A stretch of 36,445 nt of DNA from contig NZ_JODR01000041.1 in NCBI RefSeq assembly GCF_000725885.1, forward strand, positions 1-36,445, read 5' to 3'. The translations under genes and the position numbers were made by a program. The notes below the pieces were generated by a model. The model saw only the letters and a program-made list of their open reading frames with translations. It ran no database searches and was not told the DNA's origin. How positions within the stretch are numbered: position 1 is the stretch's first letter; each line of letters starts with the position of its first letter. This DNA is from Streptomyces albus subsp. albus (lineage in GTDB: Bacteria > Actinomycetota > Actinomycetes > Streptomycetales > Streptomycetaceae). Of this stretch, positions 6,729 through 15,570 are shown one piece after another.

Positions 6729-7565
6729 TCAGTCGTGCCAGGCGCCCAGGTCCTCCAGCAGGGGCTGGAGGACCGCGAAGACACCCGGCGAGGCGGCGAC
6801 GGTCAGCTCCCCGTCCGGGGGCAGACCGGGGCGTCCGCCGGTCAGGGCGCCGGCCTCCCGCGCGACGAGGTCGCCCGCGGCCAGGTCCCAGGGGTTAAGG
6901 CCGCGCTCGTAGTAGCCGTCCAGCCGGCCGGCCGCCACGTCGCACAGGTCGATCGCGGCCGACCCGGCGCGGCGGATGTCCCGGACCCGCGGCACCAGCT
7001 CGCGGGCGACCGCGGCCTGGGCGACGCGCCGCTCGGCGATGTAGCCGAAGCCCGTCCCGATGAGCGCCTGCTCCAGCGGCGGTGCCGGCCGGCAGTGCAG
7101 CCGGCGCCCGTCCAGATAGGCGCCCTGCCCGAGGACGGCGTGCCAGGTCTCGCCGCGTACCGGGGCCGCAACCACGCCCACGACGCGCTCGCCCCGGTAC
7201 TCGGCGGCGATGGAGACGGCCCAGTCGGGGCGTCCGTACAGGTAGTTGACGGTGCCGTCCACCGGGTCGATCACCCAGCGGACGCCGGAGGTGCCCTCGC
7301 TGGTGGCGCCCTCCTCGCCGAGGAAGCCGTCGTCGGGGCGGTGCTCGGACAGGAAGCCGGTGATCAGCTTCTCGGACGCCAGATCCATCTCGGTGACCAC
7401 GTCGATGGGGCTGGTCTTGGTCGCGGCCACCTCCAGGTCGGCGGGGCGGCCGTCACGCAGGAGGGCCCCGGCACGGCGGGCGGCTTCCTGGGCGAGGGCG
7501 AGCAGTTCGGCCTTCAGGGCGTCGTCGGCGTCGGCGGGAGCGGACTGCTGGGGCGTGTCGGTCAC
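6729..7565 (-). CDS. Inositol monophosphatase family phosphatase
   Basis: This 278-aa member of the Mg-dependent, Li-sensitive phosphatase family has its metal-site motifs intact: E84/E85 (FLGEEG), the DPxDGT signature at 100-105 (DPVDGT, with D100 and D103) and the C-terminal WDLAAGD with D227. The family hydrolyses inositol-1-phosphate, but actinobacterial members may instead use histidinol-phosphate, fructose-1,6-bisphosphate or PAP; motifs alone do not decide. The GTG start has an AGGAG ribosome site. It follows the ferrochelatase gene on the same strand after a 135-bp gap. Confidence 0.9.
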   Translation of the reverse strand: MTDTPQQSAPADADDALKAELLALAQEAARRAGALLRDGRPADLEVAATKTSPIDVVTEMDLASEKLITGFLSEHRPDDGFLGEEGATSEGTSGVRWVIDPVDGTVNYLYGRPDWAVSIAAEYRGERVVGVVAAPVRGETWHAVLGQGAYLDGRRLHCRPAPPLEQALIGTGFGYIAERRVAQAAVARELVPRVRDIRRAGSAAIDLCDVAAGRLDGYYERGLNPWDLAAGDLVAREAGALTGGRPGLPPDGELTVAASPGVFAVLQPLLEDLGAWHD

Positions 7566-7700
7566 GTTCTCGCTGCTCCTACTCGTCGGTTCGCGTACGG
7601 GGCGCGCACGGCCGCGCGCCGGGCCAGCATGACCCGCCCGCCGGGTGGTGCGGCAGTGCGCCCCCTGCCGGCGGTGCGGCGGCGCGCACCCCGCGGATGG

Positions 7701-8861
7701 TCAGAATTCCGGTGCGTCGGCGCCGGCCGCCGCCGGCTTGGGCGTCCGGGCCGGGCAGCAGCCGACGGGACACAGGTCGTGGCTGGGGCCCAGGGCGCCC
7801 AGCGCGCACCGGACAGGGGACTCGTCGCGCTCGGCGGCGGCCCGCTCCAGCACCAGGTCCCGGACGGCCGCGGCGAACCGCGGGTCGGCGCCGACGGTGG
7901 GCGAGCGGCGGGCCGGCAGCCCCAGCTCGGCTGCCTTGGCCATGGCCTCGGTGTCCAGGTCGTAGAGGACCTCCATGTGGTCCGAGACGAAGCCGATGGG
8001 CACCATGACGGTCCCCGGCACGCCCTTGCCGTGGAGCTCCTCCAGGTGATCGCAGATGTCGGGCTCCAGCCACGGCACCGACGGCGGGCCGCTGCGCGAC
8101 TGGTAGACGAGGCTCCAGGGGTGCGCGGTGCCGGTGCGCTTGCGTACCGCCTCGGTGATCAGCTCGGCGACATCCAGGTGCTGCGCCACGTAGGCACCGC
8201 CGTCACCGTGCGCCTCCTCGGGGCCGGAGGTGTCGGCCGCCGCGGTCGGGATGGAGTGGGTGGTGAAGGTCAGATGGGCCGCGGCGCGCACGTCCTCGGG
8301 AAGCTCCGCGAGGGAGGCCACCACGCCGTCGACGACGGGGTCGACGAAGCCGGGGTGGTTGAAGTAGTGCCGCAGCTTGTCCACCCGCGGCACCGGGAGG
8401 CCCTCCGCCCGGAGGGCGGCCAGCGACTCGGCGAGGTTCTCGCGGTACTGGCGGCAGCCGGAGTAGGAGGCGTAGGCGCTGGTGGCCAGGACGAGGACGC
8501 GCCGGTGACCGTCGCGCACCATGTCGCGCAGGGTGTCGGTCAGGTATGGCGCCCAGTTCCGGTTGCCCCAGTAGACGGGCAGGTCGAGGCCGTTGGCTGC
8601 GAAGTCCTCGCGGAGGGCGGCCAGCAGCTCACGGTTCTGCTCGTTGATGGGGCTGACCCCGCCGAAGAGGTAGTAGTGCTGTCCCACCTCTTCGAGCCGT
8701 TCGCGGGGGATGCCGCGTCCGCGGGTGACGTTCTCCAGGAACGGGACGACGTCGTCCGGCCCTTCCGGGCCGCCGAAGGAGAGCAGCAGCAGCGCGTCGT
8801 AGGGGGCCGCTGAGGTGCCCCGGTCGGGGCTGGACGATTCGGTGGGCAGCGCATCGGACAT
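7701..8861 (-). CDS. hemH: Ferrochelatase, coproporphyrin type, probable [2Fe-2S] protein
   Basis: The enzyme inserts Fe(II) into a porphyrin; in actinobacteria the substrate is coproporphyrin III, ahead of the final decarboxylation to heme (also called CpfC). At 386 aa it shows the metal-site His202 (FTTHSIP) and the signature around E297 ([15 protein letters not shown]). C136 ([10 protein letters not shown]) and a C-terminal group of C352, C364, C368 and C369 (DLCPVGCCP) fit the [2Fe-2S] ligands described for mycobacterial ferrochelatase. The ATG start has a GGAGGA ribosome site. It is divergent from the MFS gene across about 100 bp. Confidence 0.95.
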   Translation of the reverse strand: MSDALPTESSSPDRGTSAAPYDALLLLSFGGPEGPDDVVPFLENVTRGRGIPRERLEEVGQHYYLFGGVSPINEQNRELLAALREDFAANGLDLPVYWGNRNWAPYLTDTLRDMVRDGHRRVLVLATSAYASYSGCRQYRENLAESLAALRAEGLPVPRVDKLRHYFNHPGFVDPVVDGVVASLAELPEDVRAAAHLTFTTHSIPTAAADTSGPEEAHGDGGAYVAQHLDVAELITEAVRKRTGTAHPWSLVYQSRSGPPSVPWLEPDICDHLEELHGKGVPGTVMVPIGFVSDHMEVLYDLDTEAMAKAAELGLPARRSPTVGADPRFAAAVRDLVLERAAAERDESPVRCALGALGPSHDLCPVGCCPARTPKPAAAGADAPEF

Positions 8862-8912
8862 GTCTCGATCCTCCCATCCGGTGTGGGGGAAGGACGGGCG
8901 CCCTCCCGCCCG

Positions 8913-8918
8913 TAAGCT
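8913..8918 (+). promoter_or_regulatory. -10 element for the MFS/oxidase transcript
   Basis: TAAGCT lies in the hemH-MFS divergent region and predicts transcription from about 8925. This excludes upstream in-frame starts at 8860 and 8881 and favours the TTG at 8965 for the MFS gene. Confidence 0.4.
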
Positions 8919-8964
8919 GGATGCCTCCCCCGTCCGTCTGATCCGATCGGCGAGCGTTACCCAG

Positions 8965-10227
8965 TTGGCCAGACCCTCCAGCCCCTACCGCGCGCTCTTC
9001 GCCGCGCCCGGAAGCAGGACCTTCTCCGCCGCCGGCTTCCTCGGCCGGCTCCCGCTGTCGATGATGGGCATCAGCATCGTCACGATGGTCTCCCAGCTCA
9101 CCGGCCGGTACGGGCTGGCGGGAGCGCTCTCGGCGACGGTGGCGCTCTCCTCCGCGGCCATCAGCCCGCAGATATCGCGGCTGGTGGACCGGCACGGACA
9201 GCGGCGGGTGATACAGCCCGCGATGCTGGTGACGGTGCTGGCCGTCGCGGGTCTTGTGACGGCGGCCCGGCTGGACGCGCCCGAGGTGCTGCTGTTCGCG
9301 GGGGCCGTCGGCGCCGGGGCCATGCCGAGCGTGGGCGCGATGGTGCGGGCCCGCTGGGCGCACCTGCTCCGGAGCGAGCCGCGGCTGCTCCACTCGGCGT
9401 TCAGCTTCGAGTCGATCGTCGACGAGTGCTGCTTCATCGTGGGGCCGATCCTGGCCATCGGTCTGTCCACGGGTGTCTTCCCGGAGGCGGGCCCGCTGCT
9501 GGCCGCCTGCTTCCTGCTGCTGGGGGTGACGTGGCTGAGCACCCAGCGCGCCACAGAACCGCCGCCGCATCCGCCGCGGGCCCACGGGGGCGGTTCGGCG
9601 CTGCGCACGCCGGGGCTCCAGGTGCTGGTGGGTGCCTTCGCGTTCACCGGGGCGATCTTCGGCTCGATCGACGTGGTGACGGTCGCGTTCTCCCAGGAGG
9701 CGGGCCACAAGGCGGTCTCCAGCCTGCTCCTGGCCGTCTACGCGCTCGGCTCGGTGCTGGCCGGCGCGGTCTTCGGGGTGCTGCGCCCGGCCGGCCCGCC
9801 GGCCCGCAGATGGCTGTGGGGTGTCTGTGCGATGGCCGTGAGTATGATCCCTCTCCAACTGGTGGGGAACCTGCCGTCCCTGGCCGTGGCGCTCTTCCTC
9901 GCGGGCATGACCATTGCCCCGACGATGGTCACCACCATGGCCCTCGTCGAACAGCTCGTCCCGCGCGCCAAGCTGACGGAAGGCATGACGTGGACCAGCA
10001 CGGGGCTCGCGGTCGGGGTGGCGCTCGGGTCCTCGGCGGCCGGCTGGGCCGTCGACACCTTCGGCGCCGGCCGTGCCTACGCAGTTCCCGCCGTGGCGGG
10101 GGCGGTGGCGGCCCTGGTGGCGTTCCTCGGCTACCGCCGGCTGAACTCTCGGCCGGTGCCGCGGCGAGAGGGGACGGTCAGTGACGGGCGTGCGAACGAC
10201 GAACAACCGAGCGGCGACATGGCGTAA
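8965..10227 (+). CDS. Major facilitator superfamily transporter
   Basis: This 420-aa protein has about twelve hydrophobic segments. The loop between helices 2 and 3 carries the MFS motif-A-like [12 protein letters not shown]. The start is uncertain: TTG at 8965 has a weak GGCGAG ribosome site and follows the predicted transcript start. The open frame extends upstream to 8815 but overlaps hemH there. The 3' end overlaps the oxidase gene by 47 bp, so the two are one transcription unit. The substrate cannot be read from sequence; a drug/metabolite exporter is likely. Confidence 0.85.
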   Translation: MARPSSPYRALFAAPGSRTFSAAGFLGRLPLSMMGISIVTMVSQLTGRYGLAGALSATVALSSAAISPQISRLVDRHGQRRVIQPAMLVTVLAVAGLVTAARLDAPEVLLFAGAVGAGAMPSVGAMVRARWAHLLRSEPRLLHSAFSFESIVDECCFIVGPILAIGLSTGVFPEAGPLLAACFLLLGVTWLSTQRATEPPPHPPRAHGGGSALRTPGLQVLVGAFAFTGAIFGSIDVVTVAFSQEAGHKAVSSLLLAVYALGSVLAGAVFGVLRPAGPPARRWLWGVCAMAVSMIPLQLVGNLPSLAVALFLAGMTIAPTMVTTMALVEQLVPRAKLTEGMTWTSTGLAVGVALGSSAAGWAVDTFGAGRAYAVPAVAGAVAALVAFLGYRRLNSRPVPRREGTVSDGRANDEQPSGDMA

Positions 10228-11515
10228 CTGGGCGGGGAACGTGACCGCCGCCCCCGAACGGACGGTCTTCCCCTCCACGACCGAGGCCCTGGCCGAGGTG
10301 GTGCGCCGCGCCGCCGCCGACGGGCTGCGGGTCAAGGCCGCGGGAACGGGTCACTCGTTCACGGCAGCGGCCGTCACCGACGGAGTGCTGATACGCCCCG
10401 AGCGGCTGGCCGGGGTACGCCGCGTGGACCGGGAGGCGGGCACGGTCACCGTCGGCGCCGGTACACCGCTGAAGGTGCTCAACGCTGCGCTGGCGGCACG
10501 GGGCCTGTCCCTGACGAACATGGGCGACATCATGGAGCAGACCGTCTCGGGGGCGGTCAGCACCGGCACCCACGGCACCGGCCGGGACTCGGCCTCCGTC
10601 GCGGCCCAGCTCACGGGGCTGGAGATGGTGCTGGCGGACGGTTCGGTGCTGCGCTGCTCGGCCGAGGGCGGCGAGGAGGAGCGGGACGTCTTCGCCGCCG
10701 CGCGGGTGGGCCTGGGCGCGCTGGGGGTGATCACGGAGCTGACGTTCGCCGTGGAGCCGGAGTTCCTGCTCATGGCCCGCGAGGAACCGATGCCGTTCGA
10801 ACGGGTGATCTCCGAATTCGATCAGCTGGTGACCGAGAACGAGCACTTCGAGTTCTACTGGTTCCCCCACACCGACAACTGCAACACCAAGCGGAACAAC
10901 CGCAGCGCGGGCCCGGCCGCCCCGCTCCCCCGGATGCGCGGCTGGATAGACGACGAACTGCTCTCCAACGGGGTCTTCCAGGCCGCCTGCGCACTGGGCC
11001 GCGCCGTGCCCGCCACCGTCCCCGCCGTCGCCCGCGTCTCCAGCCGCGCCCTGTCGGCCCGCACCTACACCGACATCCCTTACAAAGTCTTCACCAGCCC
11101 GCGCCGGGTGCGCTTCGTGGAGATGGAGTACGCCCTGCCGCGCGCCGCGCTCACCACCGCGCTGCGGGAGCTCAAGGCGCTGGTGGAGCGGTCCGGATTC
11201 CGGGTCAGCTTCCCCGTCGAGGTGCGCACCGCACCCGCGGACGACATACCGCTCTCCACGGCCGGCGGGCGGGAGACGGCGTACGTGGCCGTCCACATGT
11301 ACCGGGGCACACCGCACCAGGCCTATTTCAGCGCGGTCGAGCGCATCATGACGGCGCACGCCGGCCGCCCGCACTGGGGCAAGCTGCACAGCAGGGACGC
11401 CGAGTACCTCGCCGGGGTCTACCCCCGGTTCACCGAGTTCACCGCCCTGCGCGACCGGCTCGACCCGGACCGCGTCTTCGGCAACCCCTATCTGCGGCGC
11501 GTCCTGGGCGACTGA
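10181..11515 (+). CDS. FAD-linked sugar-lactone oxidase (arabinonolactone oxidase family)
   Basis: This 444-aa oxidoreductase has an N-terminal PCMH-type FAD-binding domain (about 20-190) and a C-terminal arabinono-lactone-oxidase domain. His58 in the motif AGTGHSF is at the position that carries covalent FAD in L-gulono-lactone and arabinono-lactone oxidases. HWGKLHS near the C-terminus is also conserved in that family. It probably oxidises an aldonolactone or alditol with O2. The GTG start follows GAGAGGGGA and lies inside the end of the MFS gene, indicating coupled expression. Its substrate is unresolved. Confidence 0.9.
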   Translation: MTGVRTTNNRAATWRNWAGNVTAAPERTVFPSTTEALAEVVRRAAADGLRVKAAGTGHSFTAAAVTDGVLIRPERLAGVRRVDREAGTVTVGAGTPLKVLNAALAARGLSLTNMGDIMEQTVSGAVSTGTHGTGRDSASVAAQLTGLEMVLADGSVLRCSAEGGEEERDVFAAARVGLGALGVITELTFAVEPEFLLMAREEPMPFERVISEFDQLVTENEHFEFYWFPHTDNCNTKRNNRSAGPAAPLPRMRGWIDDELLSNGVFQAACALGRAVPATVPAVARVSSRALSARTYTDIPYKVFTSPRRVRFVEMEYALPRAALTTALRELKALVERSGFRVSFPVEVRTAPADDIPLSTAGGRETAYVAVHMYRGTPHQAYFSAVERIMTAHAGRPHWGKLHSRDAEYLAGVYPRFTEFTALRDRLDPDRVFGNPYLRRVLGD

Positions 11516-11561
11516 CCCGCAACGCTCCCCAGCGCGGCCCGGACACCCGGCACGGAACGAC

Positions 11562-11603
11562 GAAGGGGCCGTTCTCCCTCGTCCGAGGGAGAACGGCCCC
11601 TTC
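11562..11603. terminator. Bidirectional terminator hairpin
   Basis: A perfect 19-bp stem (11562-11580 with 11585-11603) and a 4-nt loop sit between the oxidase stop (11515, plus) and the membrane-protein stop (11621, minus). It serves both convergent genes; there is no U-tract. Confidence 0.9.
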
Positions 11604-11620
11604 CCGCAGGAGCGCCGCGG

Positions 11621-12874
11621 TCAGCCCTGCGGGATGACCGGCTGCTTCTGGGGCAGCTGACTGCCGGAGCCCGCGCCACCCGCACCCTTGTCGGAGTCGG
11701 TGCCGCTGTCGCTGCCGTCCTGCCCGCTGTCCTGGTCGCCGCCCTGGCCGGGCGTCTTGCCGGTGCCGCTGCCGTCGCCGTCCTGGGAGCCGCCCGCGCC
11801 GCCCGGCTGGGTGCCCGACGGGTCCGGCGTCGGGGTGGACCGGCCACCAGAGTCGCCGGAGCCGGGCTGGTCCCGGTGCTCGCCGCCCTGGTCGCCGGGG
11901 CCGGTGGAGGGCTGGGAGTCCCCGGGGCTCGGCGTGGTGCCGTCGTCCTGCTCCGACTGGCCCGGATCGGGATCGGTGGGCTGCTGCTCCGGCGTGCTGT
12001 CACCGGAGGACCCGCTCCCCGAACGGAACACGTCGCTGATCGAGGTGCCCTTGCCGCCGGAGACGGTGTGCCCGGAGATCGCCTCGTACGCCGTGATGCC
12101 GCCGATCGCGATCACGAACACCACCGCGGCGGGCAGCAGGGTGCGCCGCCAGCCGCGCCAGCGGGTGCCGTGTGTCGTCGCCTCGGTGAACTCCCCGTCG
12201 CCGGGAACCGCCTCGGAGCCCGCCGGACCGGCCGGGCGCTTGACGGTGCCCAGCACCCGGGTCGCGTCGTCGCCGGGCGCCCCGGTGGCCGCCCGCTGGG
12301 GACGGAGCATCCTGGTGGCGTCGTCGGTGTCCTTCCCGTCGGTGCGCAGGGCACGGGTGACGTCGTCCACACGCAGGGCCCTGGTGGCGTCGTCGGCGCC
12401 GGCTGCCGTGCCCTCGGGGGTGGCGGCCGGGAAGAGCCGGGTGGCCTGGGAGTCGTGGACGCCGCGCGTACCGGGGGCGCCGTCCAGCGCCTCCGCGTTG
12501 TGGGCGGCCTGGGCGGTGTGGTGACCGTCGTCGCTCTTCCAGCCGGCGGCCGGGTCCCCCACCGGGAGACGGCGGGCCTTCGGCGGCAGGGTCACTTCCT
12601 TGATTTGCTCACCGGTCTTGCTGAAGAAGTGCTGGAAGATCGGGCCGCCACTGGTGGCGACGAGGCTGACCACGCCGGCCCCGAGGAAAGTGCCGTAGAC
12701 GCCCAGCTGGCCGGCCGCGAAGGCGGCGACCACCGCGGCCACGGCACTGCCCAGTACCTGCGCGAGGCTCAGGTCGAGCTTTTTGCGGCTCTTGCCACTT
12801 TTCTCCTCTTCCCTCTCGGTGTCTCGCTCACTATCTCGAAACTCCGCTATGTGACTCTTGTCTGTCTTGTCCAT
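11621..12874 (-). CDS. Membrane protein with repeated DDATR motifs and Ser/Gly/Pro-rich tail
   Basis: This 417-aa protein has a charged N-terminus (1-33), a hydrophobic hairpin at about 37-76 and a third membrane helix at about 246-264. Between them lies a segment with five copies of a D-x-x-T-R-x-[LF] motif (141-148, 161-168, 170-177, 184-191, 202-209; for example DDATRALR). The region after residue 270 is a long low-complexity tail rich in Gly, Ser, Asp, Pro and Thr, probably extracytoplasmic and disordered. The start is ATG. It diverges from sepH across 458 bp. I recognise no named family; the Thr+3 Leu spacing of the repeats recalls FHA-domain phosphothreonine ligands. Confidence 0.8.
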   Translation of the reverse strand: MDKTDKSHIAEFRDSERDTEREEEKSGKSRKKLDLSLAQVLGSAVAAVVAAFAAGQLGVYGTFLGAGVVSLVATSGGPIFQHFFSKTGEQIKEVTLPPKARRLPVGDPAAGWKSDDGHHTAQAAHNAEALDGAPGTRGVHDSQATRLFPAATPEGTAAGADDATRALRVDDVTRALRTDGKDTDDATRMLRPQRAATGAPGDDATRVLGTVKRPAGPAGSEAVPGDGEFTEATTHGTRWRGWRRTLLPAAVVFVIAIGGITAYEAISGHTVSGGKGTSISDVFRSGSGSSGDSTPEQQPTDPDPGQSEQDDGTTPSPGDSQPSTGPGDQGGEHRDQPGSGDSGGRSTPTPDPSGTQPGGAGGSQDGDGSGTGKTPGQGGDQDSGQDGSDSGTDSDKGAGGAGSGSQLPQKQPVIPQG

Positions 12875-13332
12875 CTAACGCCCTCGATCGCACACTCCAG
12901 CCACTGTGCACGAATAGGGGACTTTCCAGCGAAGCCGAAGGTTCCATTTAGGGTGGTTCTGTGACGCTTCCCACCCCCGTATCCAGGCCAAATGGACTCT
13001 TGGGGCGTCAACTCCCTTACCTCGGAGCAACTTCGGTGGCGCGGCGGTCCACCCGGGTGGCCCTAATGGAGTAGTGTGACGAGCCCTGGTCTCGGTTCTG
13101 ACCCGGCGCCGACTGCTCACGGTGACCACCTCGGCCACCGTGCGTTGTGAGGAGGTAACCGTGCCGTAGCGGCGGTACCGGGTGGTTCCGTACGATTCGA
13201 ACAACGATCTGAACTACCTCGGACCCCGAGGAAGTCGGCAAGGTTGTGGCAGGCTGCACCCGGGCAGGCCACACTCGTCTAGCGGGAGCAGCGACGCACG
13301 TGACGTCGGCAGGCACCACCCGGGAGGTCCCC
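12875..13332. other. Divergent intergenic region upstream of sepH
   Basis: This 458-bp region contains no gene of ordinary length. On the minus strand GGAGTTGACGCCC (13003-13015) offers a TTGAC -35 for the membrane-protein gene. On the plus strand a near-perfect Shine-Dalgarno (GAGGAGGT) precedes a two-codon frame GTG-CCG-TAG at 13161-13169. The true sepH start lies 164 nt further on. Confidence 0.6.
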
Positions 13333-14412
13333 ATGCCCGAACTGCGTGTCGTGGCCGTCAGCAACGACGGCACACGACTGGTGCTCAAAGCTGCCGACAG
13401 CACGGAATACACGCTTCCGATCGACGAGCGGCTGCGCGCCGCCGTCCGGAACGACCGGGCGCGGCTGGGCCAGATCGAGATCGAGGTGGAGAGCCACCTG
13501 CGGCCTCGCGACATCCAGGCCCGGATACGAGCCGGTGCCTCCGCCGAGGAGGTCGCGTCCCTCGCGGGCATCCCCGTCGACCGGGTGCGCCGCTTCGAGG
13601 GCCCCGTGCTCGCCGAGCGCGCCTTCATGGCCGAGCGCGCCCGCAAGACGCCCGTGCGCCGCCCCGGCGAGAACACCGGGCCCCAGCTCGGCGAGGCCGT
13701 CAGCGAACGGCTGCTGCTGCGCGGCGCCGACAAGGAGTCCGTCCACTGGGACTCCTGGCGGCGTGACGACGGCACCTGGGAGGTGCTGCTCGCCTACCGC
13801 GTCGCCGGCCAGCCGCACTCGGCGACCTGGACCTACGACCCGCCGCGCCGCCTGGTGCAGGCCGCGGACGACGAGGCCAGGGCGCTGATCGGCGAGACCG
13901 ACGACACGCCCGAGCCCAGCTTCCCGTTCGTGCCCCGCATCGCCCGGCTGCCGCGCGACCGCACCGAGCGCGCGGAGCGGTTCGGCCGGCACGACCTGGA
14001 GCCCGCGCCGCTGGCGCCCGCCCCCGGTGACGAGGACGACCAGCTCCCCGGCGCCGACGACGCCGGCGGCCCCGACTCGCTCACCAGCCTGCTGGAGGCG
14101 GTGCCCAGCTTCCGGGGCGACCTCGTCGTGCCGGACAGGTCGGCGGAGGAGGAGCAGGCCGCCGAGGCGGATGAAGGCGTCGTCGCCGAGTGCGAGGAGG
14201 AGCCGGAGGCCGTCGAGCCGCCCGCGACCGCCGCCGGCGCGGGGTCGGCGTACGCGGATGTGCTGATGCCGCGGTCCGTCGGATCGCACCGCGAACGTCT
14301 CAAGGGCAACACCGACCGGCAGGCCGAGGCGGACGGTGTCCGTCCGGGGCGGCGGGCCGCCGTGCCCAGCTGGGACGAGATCGTCTTCGGCACCCGCCGC
14401 AAGAAGGAGTAG
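13333..14412 (+). CDS. sepH: Septation protein SepH
   Basis: This 359-aa actinobacterial cell-division protein (DUF3071 family) in Streptomyces binds FtsZ and promotes its assembly during sporulation septation. The conserved N-terminal domain begins PELRVVAVSNDGTRLVLK and contains a helix-turn-helix-like segment (about residues 56-85: RDIQARIRAGASAEEVASLA). A variable, acidic and proline-rich linker follows (about 200-310), then a short conserved C-terminal motif (VPSWDEIVFGTRRKKE). The ATG has a GGGAGG ribosome site at good spacing, preferred over the longer frame that begins at 13246. It is monocistronic, ending at a terminator. Confidence 0.93.
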   Translation: MPELRVVAVSNDGTRLVLKAADSTEYTLPIDERLRAAVRNDRARLGQIEIEVESHLRPRDIQARIRAGASAEEVASLAGIPVDRVRRFEGPVLAERAFMAERARKTPVRRPGENTGPQLGEAVSERLLLRGADKESVHWDSWRRDDGTWEVLLAYRVAGQPHSATWTYDPPRRLVQAADDEARALIGETDDTPEPSFPFVPRIARLPRDRTERAERFGRHDLEPAPLAPAPGDEDDQLPGADDAGGPDSLTSLLEAVPSFRGDLVVPDRSAEEEQAAEADEGVVAECEEEPEAVEPPATAAGAGSAYADVLMPRSVGSHRERLKGNTDRQAEADGVRPGRRAAVPSWDEIVFGTRRKKE

Positions 14413-14440
14413 GCCGGCCGTTCCGGCCCCGCCGGCCTCC

Positions 14441-14477
14441 CGTGAGGGGGCCCGACCGGCGTGCCGGCCCCCTCACG
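14441..14477. terminator. Bidirectional terminator between sepH and sulfurtransferase
   Basis: CGTGAGGGGGCC (14441-14452) pairs with GGCCCCCTCACG (14466-14477), a 12-bp stem whose loop can itself form a small CCGGC/GCCGG helix. It sits between two convergent stops (14412 and 14495). Confidence 0.85.
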
Positions 14478-14494
14478 GCTCGTGGTGCCGCCTC

Positions 14495-15343
14495 TCAGCC
14501 CCGTTCGGGCCCGGTGGCGACAGGACGGCGCGGGTCCGCCGTCCACTCGCTCCAGGAGCCGATGTACAGCGCCGCGTCGATCCCGGCGAGGTGGAGCGCG
14601 AGGACTTCCTGGGCGGCCGACACGCCCGAGCCGCAGTAGACGCCGACCTCCGCACCGGGGTCGGCGCCCAGCGCTTCGAACCGCTCCGCGAGGGCTTGGG
14701 GGGAACGGAAGGTCCCGGCGTCGGTGAGGTTGTCCGTGGTGGGAGCCGAGACGGCGCCCGGGATGTGCCCGGCGACCGGGTCGAGCGGTTCCACCTCGCC
14801 GCGGTAGCGCTCCGCCGCGCGGGCGTCCAGGAGCACCCCGTGACGGGCCAGCGCCGCCGCCTCGTCCGCGTCCAGCGTCGGCATGCCGCCGGGCTCGGGC
14901 ACGAAGTCGCCCGGCGCGGGCTCGGGCGTCTCGGTGCTGACGGACTCCCCCGCCGCCTCCCAGGCGGCCAGCCCGCCGTCGAGGACGCACACGTCCGGGT
15001 GACCGGCCCAGCGCAGCAGCCACCAGCAGCGGGCCGCGGCCCAGCCGCCGCCCATGCCGCCCGCGTCGTAGACGACCACGGGCCGCCGCGCGGTGACGCC
15101 CGCCCGGCGCATCGCGGCGCCGAAGACATCGAGCGGGGGCAGCGGGTGGCGGCCGGTGCCCTTGGCGGGCGGTGCGGCCAGCTCGCGCTCCAGGTCGATG
15201 TAGACGGCGCCGGGCAGGTGGCCCTTCTGGTACAGCGGCAGCCCGGGCGGCTCGCCGGGCTTGTAGCGCACGTCGAGCAGCACGGGCGCGTCCCCGGAGG
15301 CGAGAGCGCTCGCGAGTCGGGGTACGGAGATGATGGCTGTCAT
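14495..15343 (-). CDS. sseA: 3-Mercaptopyruvate/thiosulfate sulfurtransferase
   Basis: This 282-aa protein has two tandem rhodanese domains. The N-terminal one (about 1-135) is inactive, and the C-terminal one (about 155-275) carries the catalytic C237 in the loop CGSGVSA. A CG[ST]GV loop is typical of 3-mercaptopyruvate sulfurtransferases, whereas thiosulfate enzymes have CRKGV, so mercaptopyruvate is the more likely donor. The ATG at 15343 has a GGGAAGA ribosome site; the open frame upstream to 15619 is not supported. The gene is divergent from the VOC gene. Confidence 0.9.
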   Translation of the reverse strand: MTAIISVPRLASALASGDAPVLLDVRYKPGEPPGLPLYQKGHLPGAVYIDLERELAAPPAKGTGRHPLPPLDVFGAAMRRAGVTARRPVVVYDAGGMGGGWAAARCWWLLRWAGHPDVCVLDGGLAAWEAAGESVSTETPEPAPGDFVPEPGGMPTLDADEAAALARHGVLLDARAAERYRGEVEPLDPVAGHIPGAVSAPTTDNLTDAGTFRSPQALAERFEALGADPGAEVGVYCGSGVSAAQEVLALHLAGIDAALYIGSWSEWTADPRRPVATGPERG

Positions 15344-15468
15344 GGCGCCATCTTCCCGCAGACGGCGCCATCGTGGCCCCGCGAGCCCGGCAACGGCACA
15401 CGGATCGGGGATTCTCGCCCCGAACGCGGAGAAAAGCGGCGCGGCCGGGGAGCGCGGCGCGACAGGTG

Positions 15469-15497
15469 GTGACAGCATCTGCACTGACGAGTAGTCA
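15469..15497 (+). promoter_or_regulatory. Promoter candidate for the VOC gene
   Basis: GTGACA (15469-15474), a 17-bp spacer and TAGTCA (15492-15497) match a housekeeping-type Streptomyces promoter. The predicted start is about 70 nt before the VOC ATG. Confidence 0.45.
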
Positions 15498-15570
15498 CGG
15501 AGCCACGGCAAGGACGCCGGGGCACTTCCACCCGCACGACCGCATCGATGATGGTCAAGGAGCGAAGCAG

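Noticed and set aside
6684..8813. 709-codon plus-strand frame opposite the phosphatase and ferrochelatase
   Set aside because: Antisense shadow; both opposite genes have intact catalytic motifs.
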